Shown piece by piece: positions 50,291 through 58,620 of a stretch of DNA of 64,000 bases (position 1 is the first letter of the stretch; each line of letters opens with the position of its first letter). The position numbers and the translations under genes were made by a program. Source of the stretch: Paludisphaera soli (GTDB lineage: Bacteria; Planctomycetota; Planctomycetia; Isosphaerales; Isosphaeraceae); NCBI RefSeq assembly GCF_011064595.1, contig NZ_JAALJI010000019.1, forward strand, positions 62,001 through 126,000. The letters run 5' to 3'. The notes under the pieces were generated by a model that saw only the letters and a program-made list of their open reading frames with translations, searched no databases and was not told where the DNA came from.

Positions 50291-50627
50291 GAGGCCGACC
50301 GCGACGCCGGTCCCGCCTTCCGAGACCCGGCGCCCGCCCGCCCGGATCATGACGTTCAAGCCGGTCGGGGCGGCCGCCATCGACCGACCCCCGGCGACGG
50401 CTCCGCCCCGCCCGAGCCGACCATCCGCCGGGGCGGAACGGCGATGGGGATCCGCGAGCCCGCACCATTCGCACCGGCCGCGCGTCGGGCCTCCGCGCAG
50501 GAGGACGACGCGGGCCCATCATGAGGAAATCCGGCCCTCGGTCCAATCGACGGTTGCCGCGGTTGCTAAAGTATGGAATGATTGCATTCGGGTCGAAATC
50601 ATGCATTCGGGTCTACGGAGCCGTGAC
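50291..50627. other. Gap after the flavoprotein gene
   Basis: 337 bases with the pfk relic (50304-50363) at the left end. The right end (50560-50620) is AT-richer, with two copies of GCATTCGGGTC (50584-50594 and 50603-50613) just before the next gene; this may be its promoter area. No gene supported. Confidence 0.45.
50304..50363 (-). pseudogene. 60-bp relic of a phosphofructokinase gene
   Basis: Read on the minus strand this piece encodes GLNVMIRAGGRRVSEGGTGV, which aligns with PGLNAVIRAVVRRVSDAGGT of the pfk gene at 44391-45416. At DNA level 53 of 60 aligned bases are identical to 45316-45378, with one 3-base gap that keeps frame. No further pfk sequence follows on either side. It is a fragment left after duplication or loss of a paralogue, not a functional gene. 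Confidence 0.75.
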
Positions 50628-51371
50628 ATGCATCCGGGACGAAGTCTCTCGCGTCGGATCGCCTCGCTCGCCATCCTTGGCTCGTTGGTCCTCGCCCCCG
50701 CGGCGACGGCCGAGGGGCCGTCGCAGTTCCGGGCCGCGAACATCCCCAGGGGGGCTTTCGAGCATCTCCAGCTCTTCGGCGCGTCGGGCATTCAGGCCTT
50801 CGCGGTCGCCCCGAACGGCGGGTGGGCCGTCGTCTCCGGCGATGGGCGCATCGCCATGGATGGGACGCCCCCTGGATTCGACGCCGAGCTGCGGACCTGC
50901 GTCCAGCAGGGCCACCGGATCCTGAACTTCGCCTTCACCCACGCGGGAGGATGGACCCTGTTCACGGATCGGGCCTTCCGCAACAGCAACGTCGGGGTGC
51001 CCCAGGGATGCCTGCAGCGGCAGGAGGAACTGGCGGAGGGGGGCAAGCTCCTGGCGGTCTCTTACGGCAAGGACGACTCCTGGGTCGTGACCTCGGATCG
51101 CGGCGGCGTCTTCACCAACATCGGGCCGGGCGGCGACTTCGAGGGTCGCATCCGTGCTTTCGTCGAACGGGGGCCGATTCGGGCCGTCGCCCTGGCGCCG
51201 GGCGGGGGGGCCAGCGTGCTGATCGACGGCCGTCGTTACGACGCCAAGTCGCTCCCCGGCGAGTGCTTCAAGGCGATCGAAGAGGCCGCGGCGGAGGGCT
51301 TCGCGGTCGACAACGTCACCCTCACCCCGAACGGCGGCTGGGCGGTCATCGTCAGCCGTCCCCGCGAGTAG
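50628..51371 (+). CDS. Exported beta-repeat protein
   Basis: 247 residues from the ATG at 50628 (GGAG upstream). Signal peptide: RIASLAILGSLVLAPAATAE. The mature chain has about five copies of a short strand pattern with a Gly-Gly-Trp core: IQAFAVAPNGGWAVVSGDGR, NFAFTHAGGWTLFTDRAF, AVSYGKDDSWVVTSDRGG, AVALAPGGGASVLIDGRR and NVTLTPNGGWAVIVS. This looks like a small beta-propeller or beta-solenoid outside the cytoplasm. No enzyme residues are apparent. It ends 15 bases from the convergent GH gene. Confidence 0.7.
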   Translation: MHPGRSLSRRIASLAILGSLVLAPAATAEGPSQFRAANIPRGAFEHLQLFGASGIQAFAVAPNGGWAVVSGDGRIAMDGTPPGFDAELRTCVQQGHRILNFAFTHAGGWTLFTDRAFRNSNVGVPQGCLQRQEELAEGGKLLAVSYGKDDSWVVTSDRGGVFTNIGPGGDFEGRIRAFVERGPIRAVALAPGGGASVLIDGRRYDAKSLPGECFKAIEEAAAEGFAVDNVTLTPNGGWAVIVSRPRE

Positions 51372-51386
51372 GGCGACGTCCGCTCG

Positions 51387-52727
51387 TCATCGCCCCGACC
51401 CGGCTCCTCGGCCCCTCGGCGACGGGTCGGCGGGCATCGTCCAGGAGAGCGGCGTCTCGCCCCGGATCATCCGAGCGGCCTCGCCGGTGAGGCGGAGGTA
51501 GTGGTCGGCGGGGAGCCCTTCGGCGCCCAGGAAGTGGCGGCCGACGGGGAGCGTGTCGGCGAGCTTGTAGATAGCGGTCCCCTCGTCGACCTCGTCGAAC
51601 ATGCCGACGAACGCCGTGCGGACGCCGAGGTCGCGGAACGTGGCGAATTGCCGCCAGTAGAAGGCGCCCCCCCGGCGCGGGATGACGGTGGTCCCGGGGG
51701 ACTTGCGTTGGAGGTTGTCCCAGGAGAAGCCGGCGAAGGCGGTGGGAATGTATCCCTTGCCGGCGGCCTTCAGCTCGGCCAGGTCCGGCTCCCAGACCTC
51801 GCGGCGGATGCGGTCCATCGAGGCGTCGTCGTGGTAGCGGCCGGCGTCCCAGGGGCTGATGGCGTCGAACGAGCGATAGACCTCGGCCCAGTCGGCGTCC
51901 TTCCGCGAGTCCCCGCGCAGGGTCCGCCAGTGGGCGTCGACGCCGCCGATCAGGTAAACGCCGCCGTATTTCGGGTCGTCTCGGAAGAAGGCGATCAGTT
52001 CCTTCGCCTGTTCGACGCTCCAGGGCCGGTCCTTGAACCCCAGGCCCCAGAGCAGGACGACGGGCTTGCCCCGGTGGTGGAGATACCGGGAGTCCTCGCG
52101 GATCTTGACGCGATCGCAGAGGAACTTCCAGTCGTCCATCACCATCTTCGCGTCGCCGCGGCGGCCGGTGGAGAGGTCGAGCATCATCGCCCAGACCCGC
52201 CCCTCGCGGTGACACCCCTCGCGCACGTTCGCCAGCACGCGGTTGACGTGCCGGGCTCGGTCCGGGTTCGCCGCCTCGCCGACGAACCGGCTCAGGAAGA
52301 CGCCGTCGAGCCCGTACTCGCGCATCCAGCGCGTATGGACGAGCGTCGGCCCTTTCGAGAATCCGCTGTAGAGCCTAGCGGGCGAGCCGTCGGGCATCCG
52401 CAGGCCGGGGACCTCGCAAAGGTCCTCGGCCGCATACTCCGAGACGTCCGGCCACATATCGATCGTGAACCGCCCCTCGTCCGGCCGCTCCAGCCCCTCC
52501 CCCCAGTGCACGAACCCGAACCCCGAGCCGTCGCAAGGAGTGTTGAACCACCCCTGATAGCCGCAGAGCACCTTGCCGTCGAGCGTCGTCGCGTCCACGT
52601 CCGACCGCGAAGGCCCGTCGTAGGGCTTCAGCCAGGGCTGGTCGTCGGGGGCCTGGGCGGCGGCAAGCCCGAAGGCCGCAAGGTGGACGACCAGGACGGC
52701 CGCGAAGGAGAGTCGGCCGAGGCGCAT
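51387..52727 (-). CDS. Glycoside hydrolase, GH71/GH99-like
   Basis: 446 residues from the ATG at 52727 (AGGGAG upstream). Signal peptide: LSFAAVLVVHLAAFGLAAAQ. The catalytic domain opens with KVLCGYQGWFNTPCDGSGFG FVHW, the start motif of the GH99/GH71-like family, and continues with GLDGVFLSRFVGEA, VWAMMLDLSTGRRGDAK, GKPVVLLWGLGF and AFVGMFDEVDEGTAIYK, where Asp/Glu of FDEVDEGT are typical of the barrel end. Members act on alpha-mannan or alpha-1,3-glucan-type polymers outside the cell. The exact substrate cannot be told. Family fairly sure. Confidence 0.82.
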   Translation of the reverse strand: MRLGRLSFAAVLVVHLAAFGLAAAQAPDDQPWLKPYDGPSRSDVDATTLDGKVLCGYQGWFNTPCDGSGFGFVHWGEGLERPDEGRFTIDMWPDVSEYAAEDLCEVPGLRMPDGSPARLYSGFSKGPTLVHTRWMREYGLDGVFLSRFVGEAANPDRARHVNRVLANVREGCHREGRVWAMMLDLSTGRRGDAKMVMDDWKFLCDRVKIREDSRYLHHRGKPVVLLWGLGFKDRPWSVEQAKELIAFFRDDPKYGGVYLIGGVDAHWRTLRGDSRKDADWAEVYRSFDAISPWDAGRYHDDASMDRIRREVWEPDLAELKAAGKGYIPTAFAGFSWDNLQRKSPGTTVIPRRGGAFYWRQFATFRDLGVRTAFVGMFDEVDEGTAIYKLADTLPVGRHFLGAEGLPADHYLRLTGEAARMIRGETPLSWTMPADPSPRGRGAGSGR

Positions 52728-52877
52728 CGTCGGGCTCCCTTGGGGTGAGGCGGCGGCATCGGGGACGTGCCGTCCCGGACCACGCACACCCTGGAAGCTA
52801 CCGCGCCCGCCCGCCTCGGGCCAGCCGGTCCCGCCCCGCCGGGAGGGCCGAGGGATCGTAAGCCGGACGAGCGGCCT

Positions 52878-53429
52878 TCACGCCGCCGATCGCCGCCGCG
52901 ACCATCCGGCCCCGGCGCAAGCGGCCGCGATGCCGCCGAGCGTCAGCGTCGAGGGCTCGGGGACCGCGGGGGCCCCCAGCGTCCGGGCGATGACCCACGG
53001 GTCGGTCCCACCCATCGACGGCGATTTGACGTCCCAGCCGAAGGGGCCGAACCCGCCCGAGTACTCGTCGGCCCCCAGCCGCGAGTAGCTGAGCAAGACG
53101 GCGTCGCTCTGGATCAGGAGGCCGCCCTGGCCGGGGGCGATGGTCAGCCCGGCCGCCGTGCGCCTGATGTTGCCCACCGGGGTGAGCAGCGAAGAGGGGT
53201 CGCTCACGCCCGTCGTGTAGGAGGCGCCCCCCTGCGAGATGGTCACGCTCCAATCGAGGACGTCGTCCGTGGAGAAGTCGGAGTCGTCGGGCTCGGGTCG
53301 GAGCGTGAAGTAGCCCGACAACGTCGCGCCATCCTGGTCGGCGGCGTAGCTGATGAGGTGGTAGGTGACGCCGGCCGCCTCGGCCTGGGAGGCGACGGCG
53401 AGGAGGCAGAGGGTGATCGTGAGTCTCAT
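52878..53429 (-). CDS. Small PEP-CTERM protein
   Basis: 183 residues from the ATG at 53429, behind GGGGA. Signal peptide LTITLCLLAVASQAEAAG. A single beta domain follows (TYHLISYAADQDGATLSGYF, LDWSVTISQGGASYTT, GLLIQSDAVLLSYSRLG), of the type commonly seen in short PEP-CTERM proteins where a lipocalin-like FTLRP strand recurs. The C-terminus is a PEP-CTERM signal: AVPEPSTLTLGGIAAACAGA then WSRRRS. Divergent from a second PEP-CTERM gene 300 bases away. Needs an exosortase outside this window. Confidence 0.85.
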   Translation of the reverse strand: MRLTITLCLLAVASQAEAAGVTYHLISYAADQDGATLSGYFTLRPEPDDSDFSTDDVLDWSVTISQGGASYTTGVSDPSSLLTPVGNIRRTAAGLTIAPGQGGLLIQSDAVLLSYSRLGADEYSGGFGPFGWDVKSPSMGGTDPWVIARTLGAPAVPEPSTLTLGGIAAACAGAGWSRRRSAA

Positions 53430-53729
53430 CGGCGCGTCCCCGGGGAGGATCATGCGAAAGAGTCCGATGATCCCAAAGGGGCGCGGGGGCGGGCAAGCCG
53501 AGACCGGGCGGAGGACGACGGCCGACCGTGACGGGAAGCTCCACCTTGCGGTTTTCAGGCGATGGGCCCGTCGGTCGCCGTCGGCCGGGCCATGTTCCGC
53601 GAAGACGACACGCGTCGGGCGGTCCCGCCGACCCGCTTGCATGTCCCGCCGGGCCGGGCGAGCATGGGGGTCCTTCTGGTTCTTCGCGACAGACCCACCA
53701 GTGTCGCCGCCTCGGAGCGGCGGGGAGCG

Positions 53730-54332
53730 ATGGCGATGAGGTCGGCGGCCATGATCCTGGGCCTCGCGCTCGTGCTGGCGGACGCCGGGCGTGCCGATGC
53801 GGAATACATCCAGTACACGCTGCGGACGACCGCTTCGGGCAGCCTGGGGGGCCGGGATTTCGCCGACCGGTCGCTCCTGATCGTCGGATACGGCGACACG
53901 TCGCAGATCGTCAGCCCGTCGCCGGGCATCTTCAACCTGCAACTCTTCGCGAACTCGGTGATCATCGACGGCTTCCCTGCCGCCTCCTTCGAGCTGACGG
54001 GCCTGGTGGTCGGCCTGGACCAGGACGCCGGCGGGGTCGGATTCCTCTACGGGCCGTCGCTGAGCCCGATCCTCGGCGTCGCTTCGCGCGGGCTGGCGAG
54101 CTACGACCTGGCGACGGCGGATGGGCCGTTCGAGGGCGACACGATCTTCGCGCCAAATCCGCCGTTGGAGACGACGGCGGGCTCGCTGATCCTCCTCGCG
54201 CCGGCCGACCGCAGCGAGTTCAGCTCCAGCGTCGTGGCGGGCCCGGCGGTCCCGGAGCCCGCCTCGCTGGCCCTCGCCGCGACGGGGGCCGCGGGGGTCG
54301 CGGGCCTCGCGCGGCGTCGGCGACGGGCATGA
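53730..54332 (+). CDS. Small PEP-CTERM protein
   Basis: 200 residues; ATG at 53730 after GGGGAGCG, with another ATG two codons later. Signal peptide MILGLALVLADAGRADA. The mature part is beta-rich (YIQYTLRTTASGSLGG, DFADRSLLIVGYGDTSQIV, SFELTGLVVGLDQDAGGVGF). The C-terminal sorting signal is PAVPEPASLALAATGAAGVA followed by RRRRRA. It faces the PEP-CTERM gene at 52878-53429, and the two share a 300-base divergent region; their mature domains are similar in size and strand pattern but not obviously paralogous. The accC gene ends 21 bases beyond on the other strand. Confidence 0.83.
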   Translation: MAMRSAAMILGLALVLADAGRADAEYIQYTLRTTASGSLGGRDFADRSLLIVGYGDTSQIVSPSPGIFNLQLFANSVIIDGFPAASFELTGLVVGLDQDAGGVGFLYGPSLSPILGVASRGLASYDLATADGPFEGDTIFAPNPPLETTAGSLILLAPADRSEFSSSVVAGPAVPEPASLALAATGAAGVAGLARRRRRA

Positions 54333-54353
54333 CTCCCGCCGCCCGTCCCCGGC

Positions 54354-55709
54354 TCAGGCCTGGGGCTTCGGCGGCATGAGGACGCGTTCGACCCAGGTGG
54401 TGTCGACGTTGCCGTCGATGAAGTCCTTGTGGCGGAAGATGCGCTGGTGGAGGGGGATGGTGGTCTTGATGCCCTCGATGGACAGCTCGTCGAGGGCCCT
54501 TCGCATCCGGGCGATGGCCTCGGGGCGGGTGGGGGCGTGGACGATGAGCTTGCCGACGAGGGAGTCGTAGTTGGGGGGGATGCTGTAGCCGGCGCGGATG
54601 TGGGAGTCCCAGCGGACGCCGGGTCCGCCGGGGACGTTCAACGCGGTGATGCGGCCGGCGGAGGGGCGGAAGTCGTGGTCGGGGTCCTCGGAGTTGATCC
54701 GGACCTCGATGGCGTGGCCCTCGGACTTCACGTCTTCCTGGCGGAACGGCAGGGGCTCGCCGGCGGCGACGCGGATCTGCTGCTTCACCAGGTCGATGCC
54801 GGTGATCTCCTCGGTGACCGGGTGCTCGACCTGGATCCGGGCGTTGACCTCGATGAAGTAGAAATTGTCCTGGGCGTCGACGAGGAACTCGCAGGTGCCG
54901 GCGTTGGTGTAGCCGACGGCCTTGGCCAGGCGGACGGCGGCCTCGCCGAGCTTGACGCGGACCTCCAGCGGGAGCTGGGCGGCGGCCTCCTCGACGAGCT
55001 TCTGGTGCCGGCGCTGGAGCGAGCAGTCGCGGTCCCAGCAGTGGACGACGTTGCCGTGGTGGTCGGCGAGGATCTGGACCTCGACGTGGCGAGGGCGGTC
55101 GATGTACTTCTCGAGGTAGATCGACGGGTTCTTGAACGCGGCCTGGGCCTCGTTGCGGGCGGCCTGGATCGACGAGGGGAGCGAGGCCTCGTCGCGGCAG
55201 ACGCGCATCCCCTTGCCGCCGCCGCCGGCCGCCGCCTTGATGAGGACTGGGAAGCCGATGACCTTGGCGAGGCGGACGGCCTCGGCCTCGTCGGCGACGG
55301 CCCCGTCGGAGCCGGGGACGCTGGCGACCTTCGCCTGGGCGGCGATGACCTTGGCCTCGGTCTTGAGGCCCATCTTGCGGATGGCCTCGTGCGGCGGGCC
55401 GATGAACTCGAAGTTGCAGCTCCGGCAGATCTCGGCGAACTGGGGGTTCTCCGAGAGGAACCCGTAGCCGGGGTGGATCGCCTGGACGTCGGCGACCTCG
55501 GCGGCGGCGATCAGCCGGGGGATGTTCAGGTAGCTGTCGGCGGAGGGCGCCTTGCCGATGCAGATGGCGCGGTCGGCCAGCTCCAGGTAGGGGGCGTCGC
55601 GATCGGCCTGGGAATAGACGGCGACGACCTCGACGCCCAGCTCCTTGCAGGCCCGGATGACCCGGAGGGCGATCTCGCCGCGATTGGCGACCAGTATCCT
55701 CTGAAACAT
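54354..55709 (-). CDS. accC: Acetyl-CoA carboxylase biotin carboxylase subunit
   Basis: 451 residues, normal length. It carboxylates biotin on AccB using ATP and bicarbonate. N-terminal [20 protein letters not shown] and [19 protein letters not shown]-grasp glycine loop [16 protein letters not shown]; catalytic [20 protein letters not shown] with the Glu-x-Asn-x-Arg trio; C-terminal [17 protein letters not shown]. Everything needed is present. It lies 79 bases downstream of accB on the same strand, so M24 peptidase-accB-accC is most likely one operon. Confidence 0.97.
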   Translation of the reverse strand: MFQRILVANRGEIALRVIRACKELGVEVVAVYSQADRDAPYLELADRAICIGKAPSADSYLNIPRLIAAAEVADVQAIHPGYGFLSENPQFAEICRSCNFEFIGPPHEAIRKMGLKTEAKVIAAQAKVASVPGSDGAVADEAEAVRLAKVIGFPVLIKAAAGGGGKGMRVCRDEASLPSSIQAARNEAQAAFKNPSIYLEKYIDRPRHVEVQILADHHGNVVHCWDRDCSLQRRHQKLVEEAAAQLPLEVRVKLGEAAVRLAKAVGYTNAGTCEFLVDAQDNFYFIEVNARIQVEHPVTEEITGIDLVKQQIRVAAGEPLPFRQEDVKSEGHAIEVRINSEDPDHDFRPSAGRITALNVPGGPGVRWDSHIRAGYSIPPNYDSLVGKLIVHAPTRPEAIARMRRALDELSIEGIKTTIPLHQRIFRHKDFIDGNVDTTWVERVLMPPKPQA

Positions 55710-55788
55710 CGGACTTCACCACCTCGACTCGGCGGCCGGGGCCGCCCTGGGATCACGGACATCTCGGGATCGACGCGGCCCGGGCGGG

Positions 55789-56304
55789 TCAGGCGGGGAT
55801 GACGCGGAACATGGGCTGGCCGAACTCGACCGGCTGTCCGCTCTTGACGAGGATCTCGGAGATGGTCCCCGAGACGCCGGCGGGGATGTCGGTGAAGACC
55901 TTCATCGCCTCGATGATGCAGAGGGTCGTCGAGGGCTGGACGGCGGTCCCGATCGAGACGAACGGCGGCGAGTCCGGCGAGCCCGACGAGTAATACGTGC
56001 CGACCATCGGGCTCTCGATCACGATGGTCTTGGGCCCGGAGTGGGCCTCGGCGGCCGGCTCGGGCCGGGGCGCGGCGGCGGCCGGGGCCGACGGCGGCGG
56101 GGCGTAGGCGGCCGGCGGATAGGCCGGGGCGAACGCCGGCGCGGCGGCGGCTTCCGCCCCGCGGCGCTGGAGGTGGACCCGGTACGGGCCGTCCGTCACC
56201 TCCAGGTCGCTCAGGTCGTACTGCTTCATCAGACGGACGAGGTAGTGGACCTTCTTCACGTCCAGCGGCTCGCCGCCCTTGCCTTCGGGACCCTGTTCGC
56301 CCAT
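55789..56304 (-). CDS. accB: Biotin carboxyl carrier protein of acetyl-CoA carboxylase
   Basis: 171 residues from the ATG at 56304. The N-terminal part (VKKVHYLVRLMKQYDLSDLE VTDG) is the usual AccB start. A Pro/Ala linker (about 52-90) leads to the biotinyl domain: ESPMVGTYYSSGSPDSPPFV, then IEAMKVFTDIPAG with the biotinylated Lys at 135. The YYSSGSPDSPPFVSIG thumb is characteristic of AccB and not of other biotinyl proteins. It works with AccC, whose gene follows. AccA and AccD are not in the window. Confidence 0.96.
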   Translation of the reverse strand: MGEQGPEGKGGEPLDVKKVHYLVRLMKQYDLSDLEVTDGPYRVHLQRRGAEAAAAPAFAPAYPPAAYAPPPSAPAAAAPRPEPAAEAHSGPKTIVIESPMVGTYYSSGSPDSPPFVSIGTAVQPSTTLCIIEAMKVFTDIPAGVSGTISEILVKSGQPVEFGQPMFRVIPA

Positions 56305-56445
56305 GTGCCTTCGCTCCGCTCCTCTTCGGCCGTATCGTGGTCGCGGCGGCCTTCGGCCGGAGGGCCGTTGCGCCGCGGGATCGTCGCTTCCGCTGTTTTC
56401 GTCGGGAGTACGGGACGGGCGGGGGGCCACGTCTCGCCTGGGCGA

Positions 56446-57543
56446 TCAGGCCCGGACCGCGTCGAGCCCCTTGGGGAGGCTGGACAGGACCTCATGGCCG
56501 TCCGGGGTGACCAGCACGTCGTCCTCGATGCGGACGCCGCCCCACTCGGGGAGGTAGATCCCCGGCTCAACGGTCACCACCATGCCCGGCTCCAGGATCG
56601 TCGGCGATTCCCGTCGCAGCCGAGGCCCCTCGTGGACGTCCATGCCGATCCCGTGGCCCAGCCCGTGGTCAAAAAAACGGCCGAATCCCGCTTGCTCGAG
56701 GAACGAGCGGGCTTCGGCGTCGACGTCTTGGGCGCAGGCCCCGGGCCGGATCGCCGCGATGGCCCGTTCCTGGGCCGCCAGGACGAGGCGATAGACCCTT
56801 TCAAATTCCGGAGTGACCTTACCGGTAACCACCACCCGCGTCAAGTCGCTCTTGTAGGATCGGCGGCAGGCCCCCCAGTCGATCAGGACGAAATCGTCGT
56901 CGCCGATCCGGGTCTCGGCCGTCGGCCGGGCGTGGGGCAAGGCCGCCCGCCGGCCGACGGCCACGATCGTCGGGAAGCTCGTCCCCGTCGCCCCCAGCGC
57001 TCGCATGTGCGCCTCCAGGCGGTCGGCCGCGTCCTTCTCGGTCGCCGGCCCGCCGGCGCGCAACTCCCCTTTCAGCTTCAGGAAGGCGTCCTGGGCGATG
57101 GCGACGGCCTCGCGGATCCGGGCCACTTCGTCGTCGTCCTTCACGGCCCGAAGCGTCTCGACCAGCTCGGTCGTGGCGGCGAGGCTCGTCCCGGTCAGCT
57201 CGCCCTTGAGGGCCTCCCAGTCGGCCACGCTCAGGTGCGCGGCCTCGAACCCGAGCGAGCCGACGCCGAGCCTGGTCGCCACCTCGGCGACGGCCTTGTT
57301 CAGGCTCTGCACGTTGGGCCGGATGTGGGCCTCCAGGCCCGGGCATTCCTGCTCGAGCTGGGTGGTGAACCGGCCGTCGGAGACGATCAGGTCGCGGTCG
57401 CGGCCGAGGAGCAGGTACGACGAGTCGCCGGTGAACCCGGTCAGGTAGGCGACGTTCGTGGGGGCGACCACGAGCAGGGCGTCGAGCTTCTTCGCGGCGA
57501 GCTGGGCCCGCAGCGCGTCGCGGCGGCGGAGGATCCGGTCCAT
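56446..57543 (-). CDS. Xaa-Pro peptidase (M24 family)
   Basis: 365 residues from the ATG at 57543 (GGAG upstream). The N-terminal creatinase-like domain (LDALLVVAPTNVAYLTGFTG, IVSDGRFTTQLEQE) is followed by the pita-bread catalytic domain. Metal ligands are visible: Asp in VLIDWGACRR, Asp in YKSDLTRVV, His in GHGIGMDVHEGP, Glu in VTVEPGIYLPEWGG, Glu in VRIEDDVLV. It removes N-terminal residues before proline, in the cytosol. In Bacillus the same order is yqhT (M24)-efp-accB-accC; here efp is missing between. The divergent gene at 57726 shares its upstream region. Confidence 0.93.
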   Translation of the reverse strand: MDRILRRRDALRAQLAAKKLDALLVVAPTNVAYLTGFTGDSSYLLLGRDRDLIVSDGRFTTQLEQECPGLEAHIRPNVQSLNKAVAEVATRLGVGSLGFEAAHLSVADWEALKGELTGTSLAATTELVETLRAVKDDDEVARIREAVAIAQDAFLKLKGELRAGGPATEKDAADRLEAHMRALGATGTSFPTIVAVGRRAALPHARPTAETRIGDDDFVLIDWGACRRSYKSDLTRVVVTGKVTPEFERVYRLVLAAQERAIAAIRPGACAQDVDAEARSFLEQAGFGRFFDHGLGHGIGMDVHEGPRLRRESPTILEPGMVVTVEPGIYLPEWGGVRIEDDVLVTPDGHEVLSSLPKGLDAVRA

Positions 57544-57725
57544 GGGGGGCTCCGGGGATCGGTCGATCGGGCGGGGGGGCGTCCGCGCGGGGCCTCGAAA
57601 TCGGCACGGGGAGGCCGGCGGGATGGATTCGGGGCCGTCGCATGATACGTTAGCCGGAACCGAGGCCGCCGCAAAGGGGTGGCGGCCCCTCGCCTTCCCT
57701 CCCCCCTGCCCCACGAGCCACCACC

Positions 57726-58388
57726 ATGACGCTCCGCAAGCCGACGCTCCTGGCCGTCGCGGCCCTCGCGACGCTCGTCCTCCCCGCCCTCGCCCGCGGC
57801 GCGGACGAGGCCAAGCCGATCTTCGACGGCTCCACGCCCAAGGGCTGGATCCTGACCGACGGCAAGCCCCTGCCCGCCGACTTCGTCCAGGAAGGCGCGA
57901 TCAACCCCCACGGCACCGGCAGCTACATCGTCGTCCACGAGAAGCCGCACGGCGATTTCGTGCTCGACTTCGACTACAAGCTCAGCCAGGGCTGCAACTC
58001 GGGCGTCTTCCTCCGCGTCGGCGACCTGAAGAACCCGGTCTACACGGGCCTGGAGATCGCCCTCGACGACACCACCGGCCAGGGCTATCACGACTCGGGC
58101 GCGTTCTACGACCTGGTGAAGCCGAAGTCCAACGCCCAGAAGCCGGCCGGCGAGTGGAACCACGTGACCATCACCGCCAAGGGCGCCCACATCGCCGTCG
58201 CGATCAACGGGACCGAGGTCTCCACGATCAACCTCGACGAGTTCAAGGAGCCCGGCAAGCGTCCCGACGGCTCCCAGCACAAGTTCTCGAACGTCGCCAT
58301 CGAGAAGCTCCCCAGGACCGGCTACCTCGGCTTCCAGGACCACGGCCAGAACTGCTGGTACAAGAACATCACGCTCAAGAAGCCCTGA
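57726..58388 (+). CDS. DUF1080 exported protein
   Basis: 220 residues. Signal peptide: LLAVAALATLVLPALARGAD. DUF1080 (3-keto-disaccharide hydrolase, laminarinase-like beta-jelly roll): KPIFDGSTPKGWILTDGKPL, FVLDFDYKLSQGCNSGVFLR, YHDSGAFYDLVKPKSNAQKP, AGEWNHVTITAKGAHIAVAI and TGYLGFQDHGQNCWYKNI. The family is strongly expanded in planctomycetes and some members hydrolyse 3-keto-glycosides. Single gene. A short ribosome site is not obvious, but the frame and start are clear. Confidence 0.93.
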   Translation: MTLRKPTLLAVAALATLVLPALARGADEAKPIFDGSTPKGWILTDGKPLPADFVQEGAINPHGTGSYIVVHEKPHGDFVLDFDYKLSQGCNSGVFLRVGDLKNPVYTGLEIALDDTTGQGYHDSGAFYDLVKPKSNAQKPAGEWNHVTITAKGAHIAVAINGTEVSTINLDEFKEPGKRPDGSQHKFSNVAIEKLPRTGYLGFQDHGQNCWYKNITLKKP

Positions 58389-58620
58389 TCCGGCCGGCTG
58401 CGAGGTCCCTTCCCCTCGCGCCCCGGGTCGGGACGAGGGTGCCGCTTCTCGACCGGCGGCGGCCTGGAGTCGCCGGGGTGGACTTTTTCGATCGCTCCGA
58501 CCGGGACGCCGCGCCTCGGTCGCACCCGGCGACCCCGCCCCCTTTGAACCGCTCGACGGGTGATGTAGGCTGGCGTGGCGTCGCGTCTCCCGCCCTTTCA
58601 GGCTCGTCGAGTCTCGCCGG

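Noticed and set aside
47939-50380. An 813-residue minus-strand open frame opposite the amidase and flavoprotein genes
   Set aside because: Shadow frame. Only its first 20 or so residues mean anything: they are the pfk relic.
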